This document shows, one piece after another, positions 1-11,251 of a stretch of 64,000 nt of DNA. The notes below the pieces were generated by a model, which saw nothing but the letters and a program-made list of their open reading frames with translations, ran no database searches and was not told the DNA's origin. Each line of letters opens with the position of its first letter. Position 1 is the first letter of the stretch. The stretch comes from Strigamia acuminata (Eukaryota > Arthropoda > Chilopoda > Geophilomorpha > Linotaeniidae), in NCBI GenBank assembly GCA_949358305.1, contig OX442320.1:5658259-5722258 (forward strand). Reading direction: 5' to 3'. A program made the position numbers and the translations under genes.

Positions 1-375
1 AAATTGATCCATTTCTAAACGTATTCGTCCAAGGATCAACTCTAAACCGTTATTAGAACTTTGGCTTCGACTTTGGCGCAATTTAAAGCGCTTAGTTTCA
101 CGCGCCACCACCAGGCGTAAAGCGCTCCTACATAAAGAATCATGGCGGTTGGTTTAAAAGGTTTAACCCGAAAATTTACAAAATTATAAATTTAAAATAA
201 AAAATATATAAATATAAAAAAAAAATTACATTTACCGAAGACAATTTTTTTTTTACCTTGAATGTTGTTGTAATTTTATTTTTAAATCGTTCAGTTTGCG
301 ACCACAAAAGTATTAATTTTAATCCTCGATCAAAGGTTAAACCTGCTGCAATATAATAAATTTAGAAGATGGAAG
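1..375. other. Upstream flank of the first transporter gene
   Basis: No gene is recognised here. The stretch should hold the promoter and 5' UTR of the + strand transporter starting at 376. On the - strand a 33-codon frame starts at an ATG at 144-142, and a second - strand frame is open from about 130 to the window edge. Neither resembles a known family, so the start of a neighbouring gene running off the left edge is possible but unsupported. Confidence 0.3.
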
Positions 376-3114
376 ATGGCATCCGTCGATCACGGCTGGA
401 GTTGGGTTGTTTTAACAGCGAGTTTTTCCGTGTCTGGTATACTGTTTGGCCTTTCAAAATGTGCAGGAATTTTGTACACAGTTCTGCCACAAACCTACGG
501 AATCAACAGATCTCAAGCTGCAACAATCACCACCTTGTACTCGGGTCTGATGTGTGCCTTTGGTTTGTATTCATAGCGATTGTTGAAAAGATTTATGAGT
601 GGAATAATTTACTTTCTTTTCCTAGGTGTTATATCAGGAATGCTTTTAAAATATTTAACTGTTAGGAAAACAGTCGTTATTGCAGGAGTGTTGTGTTCTC
701 TGGGTCTGTTTATTAGTTCACTAGCCAAAACGGCCACAGTGTTTTTTGTAGGATACGGAATAGTTCTTGGTAAGTATACGTGTAGTGTATACATTTACAG
801 GTGAAAAAAAAAATACTCGTTCAAGTGGTAAGCTAAATAACTGACATGTACACCTGAAGCAAATTCGTACGCATGAAGAGGGCATGAGTACGTTCGTACA
901 CATTAAAACTGCATTTTTACACATCAATACTGCATTCTTACACATCAAAACTGCACTTTTACACATCAAAATTGCGCTGTTCACTTCAAAACTGCACTTT
1001 TACACATTAAAACTGCATTCTTACACATCAAAACTGCATTCTCACACATCAAAACTGCACTTTCACACATTAAAACTGCATTCTTACACATCAAAACTGC
1101 ATTCTTACACATCAAAACTGCACTTTTACACATCAAAACTGCACTTTTACACATAAAAACTGCACTTTTACACATTAAAATTGCACTGTACACATCAAAA
1201 CTGCATTTTTACACATCAAAACTGCACTGTACACATCAAAACTGCACTTTTCACTTTAAAATTGCACTCTTACACATCAAAACTGCACTCTTGCACATCA
1301 AAACTGCACTGTACACATCAAAACTGCACTCTTACACATCAAAACTGTACTATACACATCAAAATTGCAATCTTACACATTAAAACTGCACTCTTACACA
1401 TCAAAACTGCACTGTACACATCAAAACTGCAATCTTACACATTAAAACTGCACTTTACACATCAAAACTGCATCTTATACATTAAAACTCCACTTTTACA
1501 CATCAAATCTGCACTTTACACATCAAAACTACACTCTTAGACATCAAAACTGCACTCTTAGACATCAAAACTGCACTCTTAGACATTAAAACTGCACTTT
1601 TAGACATCAAAACTGCACTGTACACATCAAAACTGCACTGTACACATCAAAACTGCACTGTACACATCAAAACTGCACTGTACACATTGTAAACATTTCA
1701 CAATTGTAAACATAAAAAAAGAAAAAATTAATTGAATAATTTTTTTTGATTTTCCAGCGGTTGGCGGTGGCCTCTCCATAGTTCCATCCCGAATGATTCT
1801 AATGGAATACTTCGACGAAAAACGCAACCTAGCCATTGGTCTAAGCCTAACAGGCTCCTGCGTGGGCGGCATCTGCATTCCTCCCCTAATGGAACGTCTC
1901 GAAGGACACTACGGCATCTCCGGCACAATGTTCATCTTCAGCGCCCTCGTCCTAAACATCATCCCAGCAGCCCTCACCTTTTTCCCAGTGAAAAAACCCA
2001 AACCGCAGCAAATCCCCACTGTCGCCAACGAACTACAACCGCCGCCACCCAAACAACCCAAGAAAAGCACAAAATGCTCGTGCCCGTTGGATTTCTCCGT
2101 CCTAACCCACTTCTACTTCCTGGCCATAAGCGCCAGCACGTGCTGCGCCATGGCCGGCTTTTCGGCCATAAACATCTCGCTGCCTGATTTCGCTATCAAC
2201 GAATTAAGCCTAACTCGTTCCCAAGCTGCTTTTCTCCTCTCCGGGTTATCCACGGGTGATTTGATAGGCAGAATGTTTATATCGCTTCTAAATACAAAAT
2301 TCCCCCTTAAACAAACCTACGTGATAGGTATTGTATTATCCGCCGTGTTTACGATTTCTGTAGCTTTCATGCCGTCTTTCTGGACTCTGTTTGCTTGTGC
2401 TTGCGCTTATGGAGTCGTTTCCGGTACCACTAATGTTTCGCCGACTCTGCTCATCAATGAATACATTGAGCCCAAGAAGTGGGCGCCTGCGTTTGCTCTT
2501 AATACTATGTTTGTTTCGATTCCCATAATGGCGACTGCACCGTTAATTGGTAATAAGGAATTGTGATTGTTTCCACCAGTGGCGGCATTAGCAAGCTAGG
2601 CTCTTGTCTAGGGCCTCTTATAGACGTACACCGTACAGTAAAGAACGTAAGGGACCCGAGAAATTGGTTCGTTATATCAAAATTTTTTAACATGGTGTTC
2701 CATAGCCATTTTTAAAGGCTTTTATTTAACTTGACTTGAACATTTGTGTGTTTTTAACTATTCGTTATAACGAGAAATTCGTTGTATCGCGGTTAGAAAG
2801 TGAACATCGTTGTGTCGGTTACATTGGTCTGCTCGCAGATGCTGAACCCGCCACTGGATTCCATTTTATTTTATTTTATTTTTATTTTGTTTTGTTTTTT
2901 AGCCGTTTTGAGGGAATCATTTGGAAGTTACGTGCAATGCTTCTTTATCGCGGGTTTGGTGACACTCTTAGCGGTTTCTCCTTGGTGTTTGGAGTCGTTC
3001 GTGCAACAGCGAAAGAAGCAGCAGATTTATTGGTTGACCACGAAAGAAGTTGAGAAAATAAGATTGAGACGTACCCCGCACCGCTCGGAAGTGGCATTGC
3101 GCTCCATCTTTTAA
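376..3114 (+). CDS. Monocarboxylate-transporter-like MFS protein (SLC16 family), copy 1
   Basis: Predicted 12-helix plasma-membrane transporter of the SLC16 group; the substrate cannot be read from sequence. Exons are 376-562, 626-769, 1758-2549 and 2903-3114, giving 444 aa with every intron in phase 1. The N-terminus carries the family opening (HGWSWVV), and residues after the third junction give the conserved MCT block YFDEKRNLAIGLSLTGS between helices 4 and 5. A hydrophilic proline/lysine-rich loop (around PPPPKQPKKSTKC) separates the two six-helix halves, and the C-tail is basic and short. Intron 2 (988 bp) is almost entirely a minisatellite. A canonical AATAAA lies at 3162-3167. The convergent gene at 3774-5204 is a paralogue with the same intron positions. 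Family assignment is firm; orthology within the large insect SLC16 expansion is not. Confidence 0.92.
885..1695. repeat. 20-21 bp minisatellite in transporter intron 2
   Basis: About 40 tandem copies of a unit close to cacatcaaaactgcactgta, with variants ending in cttttac or ctcttac. Each unit carries an A4 run and usually a T-rich run spaced about one helical turn apart. Some stretches are 21 bp long, so frames stay open on both strands; these are not genes. Confidence 0.95.
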
Positions 3115-3161
3115 TAACATTATATTTTATACATTTTAAGGGGAGATCGGTCGTGTATCCT

Positions 3162-3167
3162 AATAAA
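3162..3167 (+). terminator. Polyadenylation signal of transporter copy 1
   Basis: AATAAA hexamer 48 bp after the stop codon at 3114, followed by A-rich sequence. Confidence 0.7.
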
Positions 3168-3247
3168 TAAAAACTACGAAACAAAAGTCGAGAACGGTTT
3201 TGTGCAATTCTGTTTTCACACTGGATACGTTCCAGAAAAAGACTTAA

Positions 3248-3617
3248 GATGGGTTCACACTTGTGTTTTGGGCTGCTATCTTAATGATCAAACAATACTC
3301 TTATTCTTCTGGATCAAGATCTTGCCCCTTAACTCTCATTAGATAATCTGTGAGTGTTCGGACGGACGCCACATGGTCAGGGGAGGGCCAGGAAGCGCTG
3401 GACGCAACACACGATAAAAACTACCACGAAATACACGGAGACACAATATAGTTTTGATATGGCTTTATTAGTTGTCTAGGGGTATGATGCAGTGTCCCAT
3501 AGGGGCAGCTGGTCACAGATCCTTACTTCAACTTCAAACAAGTGTGAACATACTTTGATTACCTTACTTCTACTTCCTCATTGTTTACTTTACTTTACTT
3601 TCAAGTGTGAAACCACC
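3248..3617. mobile_element. Non-autonomous inverted-repeat element flanked by TTAA
   Basis: The left end reads gatgggttcacacttg and the reverse complement of the right end reads ggtggtttcacacttg, so 14 of 16 positions match. TTAA lies immediately outside both ends (3244-3247 and 3618-3621), as expected for a TTAA-targeting (piggyBac-type) insertion. An internal copy of the terminal motif (caagtgtgaaca) occurs near 3538. There is no coding capacity. The element occupies most of the space between the two convergent transporter genes. The superfamily call is inference. Confidence 0.6.
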
Positions 3618-3773
3618 TTAACAAGGGAATCCCCTTAATATTTCCTAGACGACAAAAGGGGAATTCCCAAAATACTTCGTAGAAAATTACAGTTAATGGG
3701 AATATTTTTCCTTAAAATGTAAATCATTTTTTTGATTTTTCTAGACGGTGTATAACATTGTTTGCAACACTTT

Positions 3774-5204
3774 TCACTTGTCGCATATAGAAACTTGAAT
3801 CTTATCTCCGCTCGGACTTCGACAAAACTTCCGATAAATCCCATCAACAATCCAGAAAAGCGAAGAACTGACAAAACAAAACCCCATGAGAAGAAAACAG
3901 GTTTTGTAGGTGCCAGATAACTCTCTAATATAAGCTAGAATAAATAAACAAACATATAAAAGAACAATAATTGAAAATAATAATAATAATCCACTCACCT
4001 AAACTTGGCGCTGCCAGCATAACAACGACGCCATTTACAAAACAAAGCAAGCCAAACATTCTTTGGAATTTGACCGGTCCACAGTGATCGTAAAGAATGA
4101 CTGTAGATAAAACTATTACACCAGATACAAAACTCCCAAAAGCAACACTCAAAACCACCAAACCCGCATACGACAAATTAGCCGCGTAACAAATCAACAG
4201 CAAACCAGAAACCGCTAAAAAGAATATATACGCGTGTTGTCTTCTCACCCAACGTCTGTCCGAGATCCAACCGAACACCAGTCTTCCCACAAGGTCCCCG
4301 GCCGACATTGCCGACAAAACGGACACTGCCATGATCGGATTGACTTCATCGCACGTTTCACTGAGGGCATACTCTTGCAAAAACGTCAAATAACCCGACC
4401 ACACAACCGCAAACGCGATATACGAGTAAAAAATAAAAAGAAATTGCTTCTCGCAAAAAGTCGAGATAAAAGATGAAGCAGTTTGTTGAGTATTTTCCAC
4501 TCTGACGTCTCGTCTTTGTTTCTGCACACGAAATAAGAGGCCACAAGGGCAGATGTGTAAGATAAAAGCACTCAAAACTAAAATTCCAGCTTGTAGGTTG
4601 TGTTTTTGAAGCACCAACTCAAACGCAGGAGGAACGGCGAAGGCCCCGACCGATGCGCCGGCCATTGAAAACCCTATTGCAAAAGCGCGGTGCTTGTCGA
4701 AGTAATTGTGGATCACGGTCACGTTCGGGAGCACCACAAAACCCAAACCCACACCTAAAAATAAACAAATTAAACGTTTTTTTTAATTTTTTAATTTTTT
4801 ATCACCTGTAAAAATCCCGTAAAATATCAAAGCCGATGTAAACGAAAGCGGGACTAGGGCGGCCATTGCCATTCCGCAACTCGCGAACAAAGCGCCGGTG
4901 AACACCAACGTCTTATACGAAAATTTTGCGCATAAATAAGCTGTTAGAGGCGCTGAAAATGAAAGTAAAAGATTGGATAAAGGCGGGGCCAAATGTAGGA
5001 CACATTTAACCAACCTAATAGACACGATAAGCTGTAAATGAGACTGGAGCAAAGTGCAGCTTTGCTCCGGCTCGTTTCGAGCTCCTCCATTAAAGCGACA
5101 TAGAAAAGCCCTCCGCTTTTCATCACGCCGAAGATGATCATGTTGTTGATGGTAGACGCGATCATAACCACCCACGACCACCCACCATCGACGGTTGGAC
5201 TCAT
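3774..5204 (-). CDS. Monocarboxylate-transporter-like MFS protein (SLC16 family), copy 2
   Basis: Predicted 12-helix SLC16-type transporter; substrate unknown. Exons on the - strand are 5204-5015, 4952-4806, 4754-3999 and 3922-3774, giving 413 aa. It opens with the diagnostic DGGWSWVVM and has the block YFDKHRAFAIGFSMAGASVG. The first C-terminal-half helices follow GDLVGRLVFGWISDRRW, the R-x-x-G/D-R-type loop of the MFS fold. All three introns are phase 1 and lie at the same protein positions as in the convergent gene at 376-3114; exon sizes differ only slightly (190/147/756/149 against 187/144/792/212). This points to an inverted duplication. The central cytoplasmic loop is shorter than in copy 1. 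The last acceptor (3922) was placed by frame: the second of two adjacent AGs is required. Confidence 0.92.
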
Positions 5205-5619
5205 CGGAAAATGGTTTTAAACTTTCGACAAAATAAATACATTTTAACCGTATCAATTGAACACCGTCTGTCAGTCTGTTAATTCAAGGTCCCGTCTGCT
5301 CACGCGGGTTTGGTTTTAAATTCATGTCGTGCAGATAAGATATGCGAGTGAAATGCGAGTTTTGATTGTCAATTTATGATTTATTATGAAAACAAGTAGA
5401 ACTTCCAGAAATAATTATTCAATTTATTTTAAATTAGTTGTAAAATGTTGATTTTTTTTTTCAGTGTATTTTACCATTGGACAACTGCAAGTGCAGATGA
5501 AATTACAAATGGCGATGTGTTTCTATGGTAATAAATTAAATATTTGGATGTATTTTTAACTTGATTTTAATTTAAAAATGGATAAAAAAAAAGGTTTTTA
5601 AAGGAAAAACAAAGTGTGA

Positions 5620-6010
5620 AAGGTCAAGTGCACCGAGTGGGTTTTATTTTTTTTCTGATAGAGCCTAATAATAAAATATTTTTGTTTCGAAAGCGCAGAC
5701 GATAGTTTTCATTCCCGAATTACAATTTCGATCGAGATTTACTTGCACGATGGTTAAAAAGTGTAAAAGCAACAGCAATAAAGACCAAAACCATTCTTTT
5801 TATGGATTTCCAAGCAATCCTATCATCAGAAAACAATGGATTGATTGGATCGCTAACATATTCGGCCATTAATGTCGGCCATTATGGATCCAACCTAAGC
5901 TCAGAACTCCCATGATTCTTTGCTTTGTTAATAATAAAGGGTCAAATTTTATTTTATTTTTTAACATGAAAAATATTTTTTTATTAGGCTCTATCAGTGC
6001 ACTTGACCTT
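5620..6010. mobile_element. Inverted-repeat element with a degenerate THAP-domain frame
   Basis: The left end reads aaggtcaagtgca, then after a 21-bp interruption ctgatagagcctaataa (5655-5671). The right end (5981-6010) is the reverse complement of these two blocks joined. Inside, from ATG 5750 to about 5860, a + strand frame resembles the start of a THAP zinc-binding DNA-binding domain (first Cys, then HSFYGFPSN, then an R-x-x-W motif), but the usual second cysteine of the CxxxC start is absent and the frame stops shortly afterwards. THAP domains are typical of P-element-type transposases and of host genes derived from them. The element is about 390 bp and cannot encode a transposase, so it looks like an internally deleted derivative. 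No clear target-site duplication was found. Confidence 0.6.
5980..5985 (-). terminator. Likely polyadenylation signal of deltex, inside a transposon end
   Basis: Reading the - strand, this is the first AATAAA after the deltex stop at 6085 (100 bp downstream). It falls in the right arm of the inverted-repeat element at 5620-6010. A second AATAAA follows at 5953-5948. Confidence 0.45.
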
Positions 6011-6084
6011 GAAAACATTCAAAATTTTCATTGTTATAAATTATTATTATCGATTGGTAAAGTAAAATCCTATATACAAGATGA

Positions 6085-9000
6085 TTAATCGGATGCGTCT
6101 TCGGTGACACCTTGCAGTGCCAGTTCTTGCAGAACGTTTTGTAAATAAAGGGGGTCCGGGTAACCGTGACCGGAATAATTGGAACCAAATTCAGTTTTGT
6201 GATGGATTTCATTCCAAGTTACCGTGCAGTCTTCGCCCGTAGTGCTCGATTGTCCGATCGTGAATACAAGCCTCCGTTCCCATGCGGTCACCAGCAGTTT
6301 CATCACCTAAACGAAACAATAAATCAATTATTGAATCACAACAAATCGACAACGTCCTAGTCATTTCTGCATTTTTTTCATCATTTGTGCTCCTAAAAAT
6401 GCATTTTCCAGACACTTTTACATCTAAATATGCACTTTTTAGATCCCAATGTATTTTTTAGACCCTAATGTCTATTTTTCCATCTAAAAATGTATTTTTT
6501 AGACCCTAATGTCTATTTTTCCATCTAAAAATGTATTTTTTAGACCCTAATGTCTATTTTTCCATCTAAAAAGTACATTTATGGATCTAAAAATGTATTT
6601 TTTAGACCCTAATGTCTATTTTTCCATCTAAAAAGTACATTTAGGGATCTAAAAATGTATTTTTTAGACCCTAATGTCTATTTTTCCATCTAAAAAGTAT
6701 ATTTATGCATCTAAAAATGCATTTTTCAAATGCCAACGTCGATTTTTACATCTAAAAATGCATTTTTCAGACTCCAGTTAATATTTTTGCATCTAAAATT
6801 GCTTTTTTCAGACTCCAATGTCTATTTTTGCATATCTAAGATGCAATTTTGGAGTTAAACTTGAACTTACTTTGCGACCTTCATCGTTATCCGGCAAATA
6901 ACAGCGTCGAGGAAAACCCCGAGCTGTGTATGGCGAACCGCAATGTGGGTGTTCGGGTCCCTGAATCCCATACGGAATGAAATAGGTTATGACGATCGTG
7001 TCGCAATCCGAATAGCCAGGAACCGAACTCGGCACAACGGCGTAATGCATCTGACCAGAAGGTTGATTGCCCACTTTAACTCCGTAAATTATCTTACACG
7101 TCGGACATTGCAAATAGCCGACCTAAGAAACAAACCAAATACAAAAATAAAACAAATTAATGCCCGCAAATCGATATTTTCTCACAGCAAAACTCACTTT
7201 GTTAGTCGAATTGTACATAGCACTAATGCACGACTTGTGGAACTTATGCGAACAGGATTTTAACTCCGTCACCTCATCGCTACCGTCGTCAAAATAAGAT
7301 GGCGTCATCAACGAACAACAACAAATCGAGCAATCGTCGTCGTTTAATGCCGCTGTTGTGGGTATAGTATATTGAGCGAACATTTCATCAACTGATTTCA
7401 TGCCTAGAAGTTTAAAAAAATCAAACATAAATCAAATAAATCAAATAAATCAAATACAAATCAATTAAAAATCAAATATAAATCAAATATCAAATGAAAA
7501 TCAAATGAAAATCAAATAAAAATCAAATAAAAATCAAATATCAAATAAAAATCAAATATCAAATGAAAATCAAATGAAAATCAAATAAAAATCAAATATC
7601 AAATGAAAATCAAATGAAAATCAAATAAAAATCAAATAAAAATAAAAAAAAAATCAAATATCAGATGAAAATCAAATGAAAATCAAATGAAAATCAAATA
7701 TCAAATGAAAATCAAATGAAAATCAAATGAAAATCAAATGAAAATCAAATAAAAATCAAATAAAAATCAAATAAAAATCAAATATCAAATGAAAATCAAA
7801 TGAAAATCAAATGAAAATCAAATGAAAATCAAATGAAAATCAAATGAAAATCAAATGAAAATCAAATGAAAATCAAATAAAATCAAATAAAAATCAAACA
7901 TCAAATAAAAATCAAATGAAAATCAAATGAAATCAAATAAAAATCAAACATCAAATGAAAATCAAATGAAAATCAAATGAAATCAAATGAAAATCAAATG
8001 AAATCAAATAAAAATCAAACATCAAATGAAAATCAAATATCAAATCAAATGAAAATCAAATATCAAATCAAATGAAAATCAAATATCAAATCAAATGAAA
8101 ATCAAATATCAAATCAAATAAAAATCAAATATTAAATCAAATGAAAATCAAACATAAAATTAAAATCAAATCAAATGAAAATGAAAATCAAATCAAAATC
8201 AAATTTTGTTATTTTTATAATTACCAGTTGCATCGAGCAAACAAATCTCGGACGGTAATTTAACTCCCAACACCGGCTTCTCGTTAACATTCGCCGTCAA
8301 CATTGGGAACGGAACATAACCACCACCTCCATTCTTACTTCTGCCCTTCTTTCGAGAATTATTCGACGTAAAAAGATTAGCTAACAAACGAGCGGATGAT
8401 GTTAACGTTTTCAATAAAGATTTCTCTTCGTTTTCAACCCCACTTCGTTTCTTCCTGCTCGAATCACCCGGCGACTCCTGCAACTGATGTTTTCCCGAAG
8501 TGCCCGCACAATTCATAGTCGACATGGTTTCGTCGCTCGTACTCCTCAAACGTCTCCCTCTCGATTTCCTCGCCTTCGCGGCACCTTCCACTTGCGAATC
8601 ACCAACAGAAACCAACGTCGATGCTCTAATAAGCCTCGTTTTCACTCTCGGGTACGAGTGTTCCTCAATTCTCCGAATTGAACGAACACAACCGGTTTGT
8701 TTACTCGTTTGTGTCAACGATTTGAGGTTAATTATGTAACCTAAATGCGGAAAATCTTCTTCAAGGTTCACCTCGACGTGTTTTTGCTGAAAAATAAATC
8801 AAATAAATTAAATTTTAGACATTTTAAAGCCAAAATTTCGATTTTTTCACAATTTTAAAACAAAATTTCCATTTTTTCACCATTTTAAAACAAAATTTTC
8901 AATTTTTGACCATTTTAAAACAAAATTTTCCATTTTTTGACCATTTTAAAACAAAATTTTCCATTTTTTGACCATTTTAAAACAATTTTATGATTTTTTT

Positions 9001-9484
9001 TACTATTTTAAAGGGAAAGAATCGTCTTGTTTACCATTTAAAAGCGAAATTTCTATTTTTTTATACCTTTTGGAATGAGTTTTCGATTTGTTGTTGCACT
9101 TCTATTTGATAAAAATGCCAAGTTTCCGAGTTTCTTTCAGCCCACTGCCAGCTCACGCCTTTGGTTAGTATGCTGTCGTTGTACACAGTCCTCCTTAAAG
9201 GTCGGGTGACGTCTGTAATTTAATTCAACGAATGAGTGGGGAAATCCAGACTTCTCGACAACTTTTTTATCTCGATTGCAATTGGGAATTTACTCACCAG
9301 ATTTGTCGGTTTCCTGTACGAAACTCGTGAGGTTGACCGTGTATTCCGCTAGGTCGGGGTCCACGTCGCCCAACTGAGCAAAAGTTAATTTTTTCCTCTC
9401 GGTTTTGTCCAGGAAAGCCGAAACTTGCGCCGAATAAGGCAACCAAATGCCCGCCTCGTTTTTCCATTCCCAAACCGCTGCCAT
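6085..9484 (-). CDS. dx: Deltex, RING-type E3 ubiquitin ligase of the Notch pathway
   Basis: Cytoplasmic E3 ligase that binds Notch and controls its endosomal trafficking (family knowledge). Exons are 9484-9298, 9212-9067, 8786-8225, 7403-7198, 7122-6871 and 6306-6085, giving 524 aa. Domain order: WWE 1 (about 1-75, opening [14 protein letters not shown]), WWE 2 (about 80-160, with [16 protein letters not shown]), a basic low-complexity linker (about 170-295), a RING finger (about 323-375, CSIC ... CSHKFHKSC ... CPTC), and the Deltex C-terminal domain to the end ([20 protein letters not shown], ending in a helix-rich tail). The zinc ligands are all present. It is shorter than the fly protein because the linker lacks the long proline/glutamine-rich parts. 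Three of its five introns contain tandem arrays. It is head to head with TMX2 (237 bp between start codons). Confidence 0.96.
6405..6845. repeat. 41-bp minisatellite in deltex intron 5
   Basis: Tandem copies whose marker agaccctaatgtctatttt recurs 41 bp apart (for example 6501 and 6542). Each unit alternates T-runs with ccatctaaaaatgtat, giving A/T-tracts about every 10 bp. The flanks are degenerate copies. Confidence 0.9.
7420..8210. repeat. 11-bp A-tract array in deltex intron 3
   Basis: About 70 copies of aaaatcaaatg, interspersed with the variants aaaatcaaata and caaatatc. An A4 run therefore recurs every 10-11 bp over nearly 800 bp. The array fills almost the whole intron between the linker exon and the RING exon. 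Confidence 0.95.
8815..9005. repeat. 30-31 bp array in deltex intron 2
   Basis: About six units starting accattttaaaacaaaattt and ending in a T6 run; the marker cattttaaaa recurs at 8881, 8911 and 8942. Confidence 0.85.
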
Positions 9485-9720
9485 GTTTGTTTCGAAACGC
9501 GGAAGTTTGCTTTAATAATCGCCTTTTCAAAACCACCTATTTTAATTTACATCATAATCCTGCACCCATAGTTACGGAACAACACTCCTGTTTGTCTTTT
9601 GTCGTCACGAAATTCCACGAAACGAGAAAAACAAAGTAAAAACCACTTATGTCATAACTAGGAAACCCGAAACTTTCAATTCCTGCCACCAGAGCTCAGG
9701 CTAAACTAAACTCACGCAAA
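9485..9720. promoter_or_regulatory. Shared deltex/TMX2 intergenic region (putative bidirectional promoter)
   Basis: Only 236 bp separate the two start codons on opposite strands, so both promoters and 5' UTRs must lie here or overlap the neighbouring gene. No TATA box or named insect core motif is obvious. The call rests on gene geometry alone. Confidence 0.5.
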
Positions 9721-10801
9721 ATGAGCATCAAAAGGGACCTCCAAAGCTTACTTAACTTCCACTATATAGTCAATATATTACTATGCACTTCCTACATTCT
9801 CCTCAAGACGATTTATCCTTTTTGCGCTTTCATTTTCCCCGCATCAAGATGTGAACTCGATTGGGTAAACTGAAAAAATGACAAAAAAATTCGATTTTCT
9901 AATTTTTTAAATAAAATTTCATTAAACATTGCAGAGAGAATGGGAAATCTTAATGTTTTTAGCCGTGATCATTGTTTTTCGTACGAGGAGATCCGGCTCG
10001 ACAACAATGCTGGCCTACCTGTCGTCCTCGTTCATGTACATGAAAATCGCCAACTTGATTTTATACTTTCACGCCGATCCTCGTTTTTCTCTGTGTTACG
10101 CGGTTCTGTGCATTCGTTGAGTATTTATTTATTAATTTTGAGATATTTATTAAATGTTTGTAATTTTATTTCGTAGTGCAAATGTTGCTGTTGCCCGAAC
10201 CCGCCTACAAGGGCCCCGACCACATCGTGTACTTCCGAGGGCCGAATATATGGGATGAAATCAACGGCGACAAACGTGTCAATTGGTTGATTACGTTCTA
10301 CGCTCCGTGGTCGCCGCCTTGCGCCACTTTTGCGACTGTTTTTGCCAAGTTATCGCTCGATTATCACTTGGATAATCTCAGATTCGGCAAGTTGGATGTT
10401 GCCAAGTATCCAGCAGTGGCGAAGGAGTATGAAATATTAAAATTTGATTTTTATTTTGATGTTTATTTGATTTTATTTGTGTTTGGAGGTTTCGGATCGA
10501 CGACTCGTCGTTTAGTCGTCAATTACCGACCGTGATTCTTTTCAGGAATGGGAAAGAATCGTTGAGAAGGCCGATTGTGGACTCGCAGAATCGTGTTGGC
10601 AAGTTTTTCTTTAATCAAGTGAGTTGTGTGAGGTTGTGGGACGAAATTTTTGTGCGTGTTTAAATTTTAGGTTTATTTTAGGGGAATATTCAGACCGCTT
10701 TTGATTTGAATAATTTGTACGAGGATTGCAAAAAGAACCCTTTGAAACGTAGGAAAGGCGAGGGTGATGCCGGAGAAGACGAGAAACCGAAATCGGAATA
10801 G
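9721..10801 (+). CDS. TMX2: Thioredoxin-related transmembrane protein 2 (TMX2)
   Basis: ER-membrane member of the protein disulfide isomerase family with a cytosol/lumen-facing thioredoxin fold. Exons are 9721-9864, 9935-10115, 10177-10426, 10489-10618 and 10682-10801, giving 274 aa. The first about 105 residues contain several hydrophobic segments (HYIVNILLCTSYILLK; EILMFLAVIIVF; AYLSSSFMYMKIANLILYF). The thioredoxin-like domain follows: VNWLITFYAPWSPPCATFA, FGKLDVAKYP, and RQLPTVILFRNGKE. The active-site motif is SPPC, so the first cysteine of a CxxC is missing; vertebrate TMX2 is likewise single-cysteine in this motif. The C-terminus is charged and ends in KPKSE, without an evident KKXX retrieval signal. 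Exon 3 to 4 splices in phase 2. AATAAA lies at 10829-10834. Confidence 0.95.
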
Positions 10802-10828
10802 TTATTATTGTTATTATTTAGTGTTATA

Positions 10829-10834
10829 AATAAA
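10829..10834 (+). terminator. Polyadenylation signal of TMX2
   Basis: AATAAA 28 bp after the stop; a second copy follows within about 30 bp. Confidence 0.65.
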
Positions 10835-11085
10835 ATAGAATTTTTCTTTTGTATTTTAATGAAATAAAATTTATTTGACGATCTAGTTTGACTTTTTACC
10901 GCTAGAGGTCGGGTTATGCATTTTCAATATGGAGTCGGGATAAATTTCGGTGAAATTTGATCAAAAAAAGAGTTTAAAACGAAAATTTCCTGTAGTTTTT
11001 AGAATTTTATGAAAAAAATATAAATTAGTTTATTAATTAATCAAAATTAACAATATAAAAGAAAATTTGCAACGGTTTCTAATGG

Positions 11086-11111
11086 CCGTCGATAGCGATA
11101 GCTCAGTTGGG
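11086..11111 (+). pseudogene. Truncated 5' end of a tRNA-Tyr
   Basis: The first ten bases match the neighbouring tRNA-Tyr genes (ccgtcgatag). A six-base duplication (cgatag) follows, then ctcagttgg, after which similarity ends before the D-loop is complete. It cannot fold into a tRNA. It lies 140 bp from the intact copy on the opposite strand. Confidence 0.7.
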
Positions 11112-11251
11112 CTTATATGTTCACACCAACGGATCACCACATATAATAAAATGCTGCTAAGTTTGATAAATATTTCGTCCGAATAAAAAAGTGTCATAGT
11201 TTATAGAAACAAATAAAATAGTTTAGTTATTTTTAATAAAAAAAAATTGTC

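Noticed and set aside
884-1540. Overlapping long ORFs on both strands within 0.9-1.5 kb
   Set aside because: They are translations of the 20-21 bp minisatellite; the products are repetitive and both strands are open at once.
3340-3520. Possible LTR fragment in the 3.3-3.5 kb spacer
   Set aside because: It has no paired LTRs, primer-binding site or coding remnant; it is better explained as the interior of the TTAA-flanked element.
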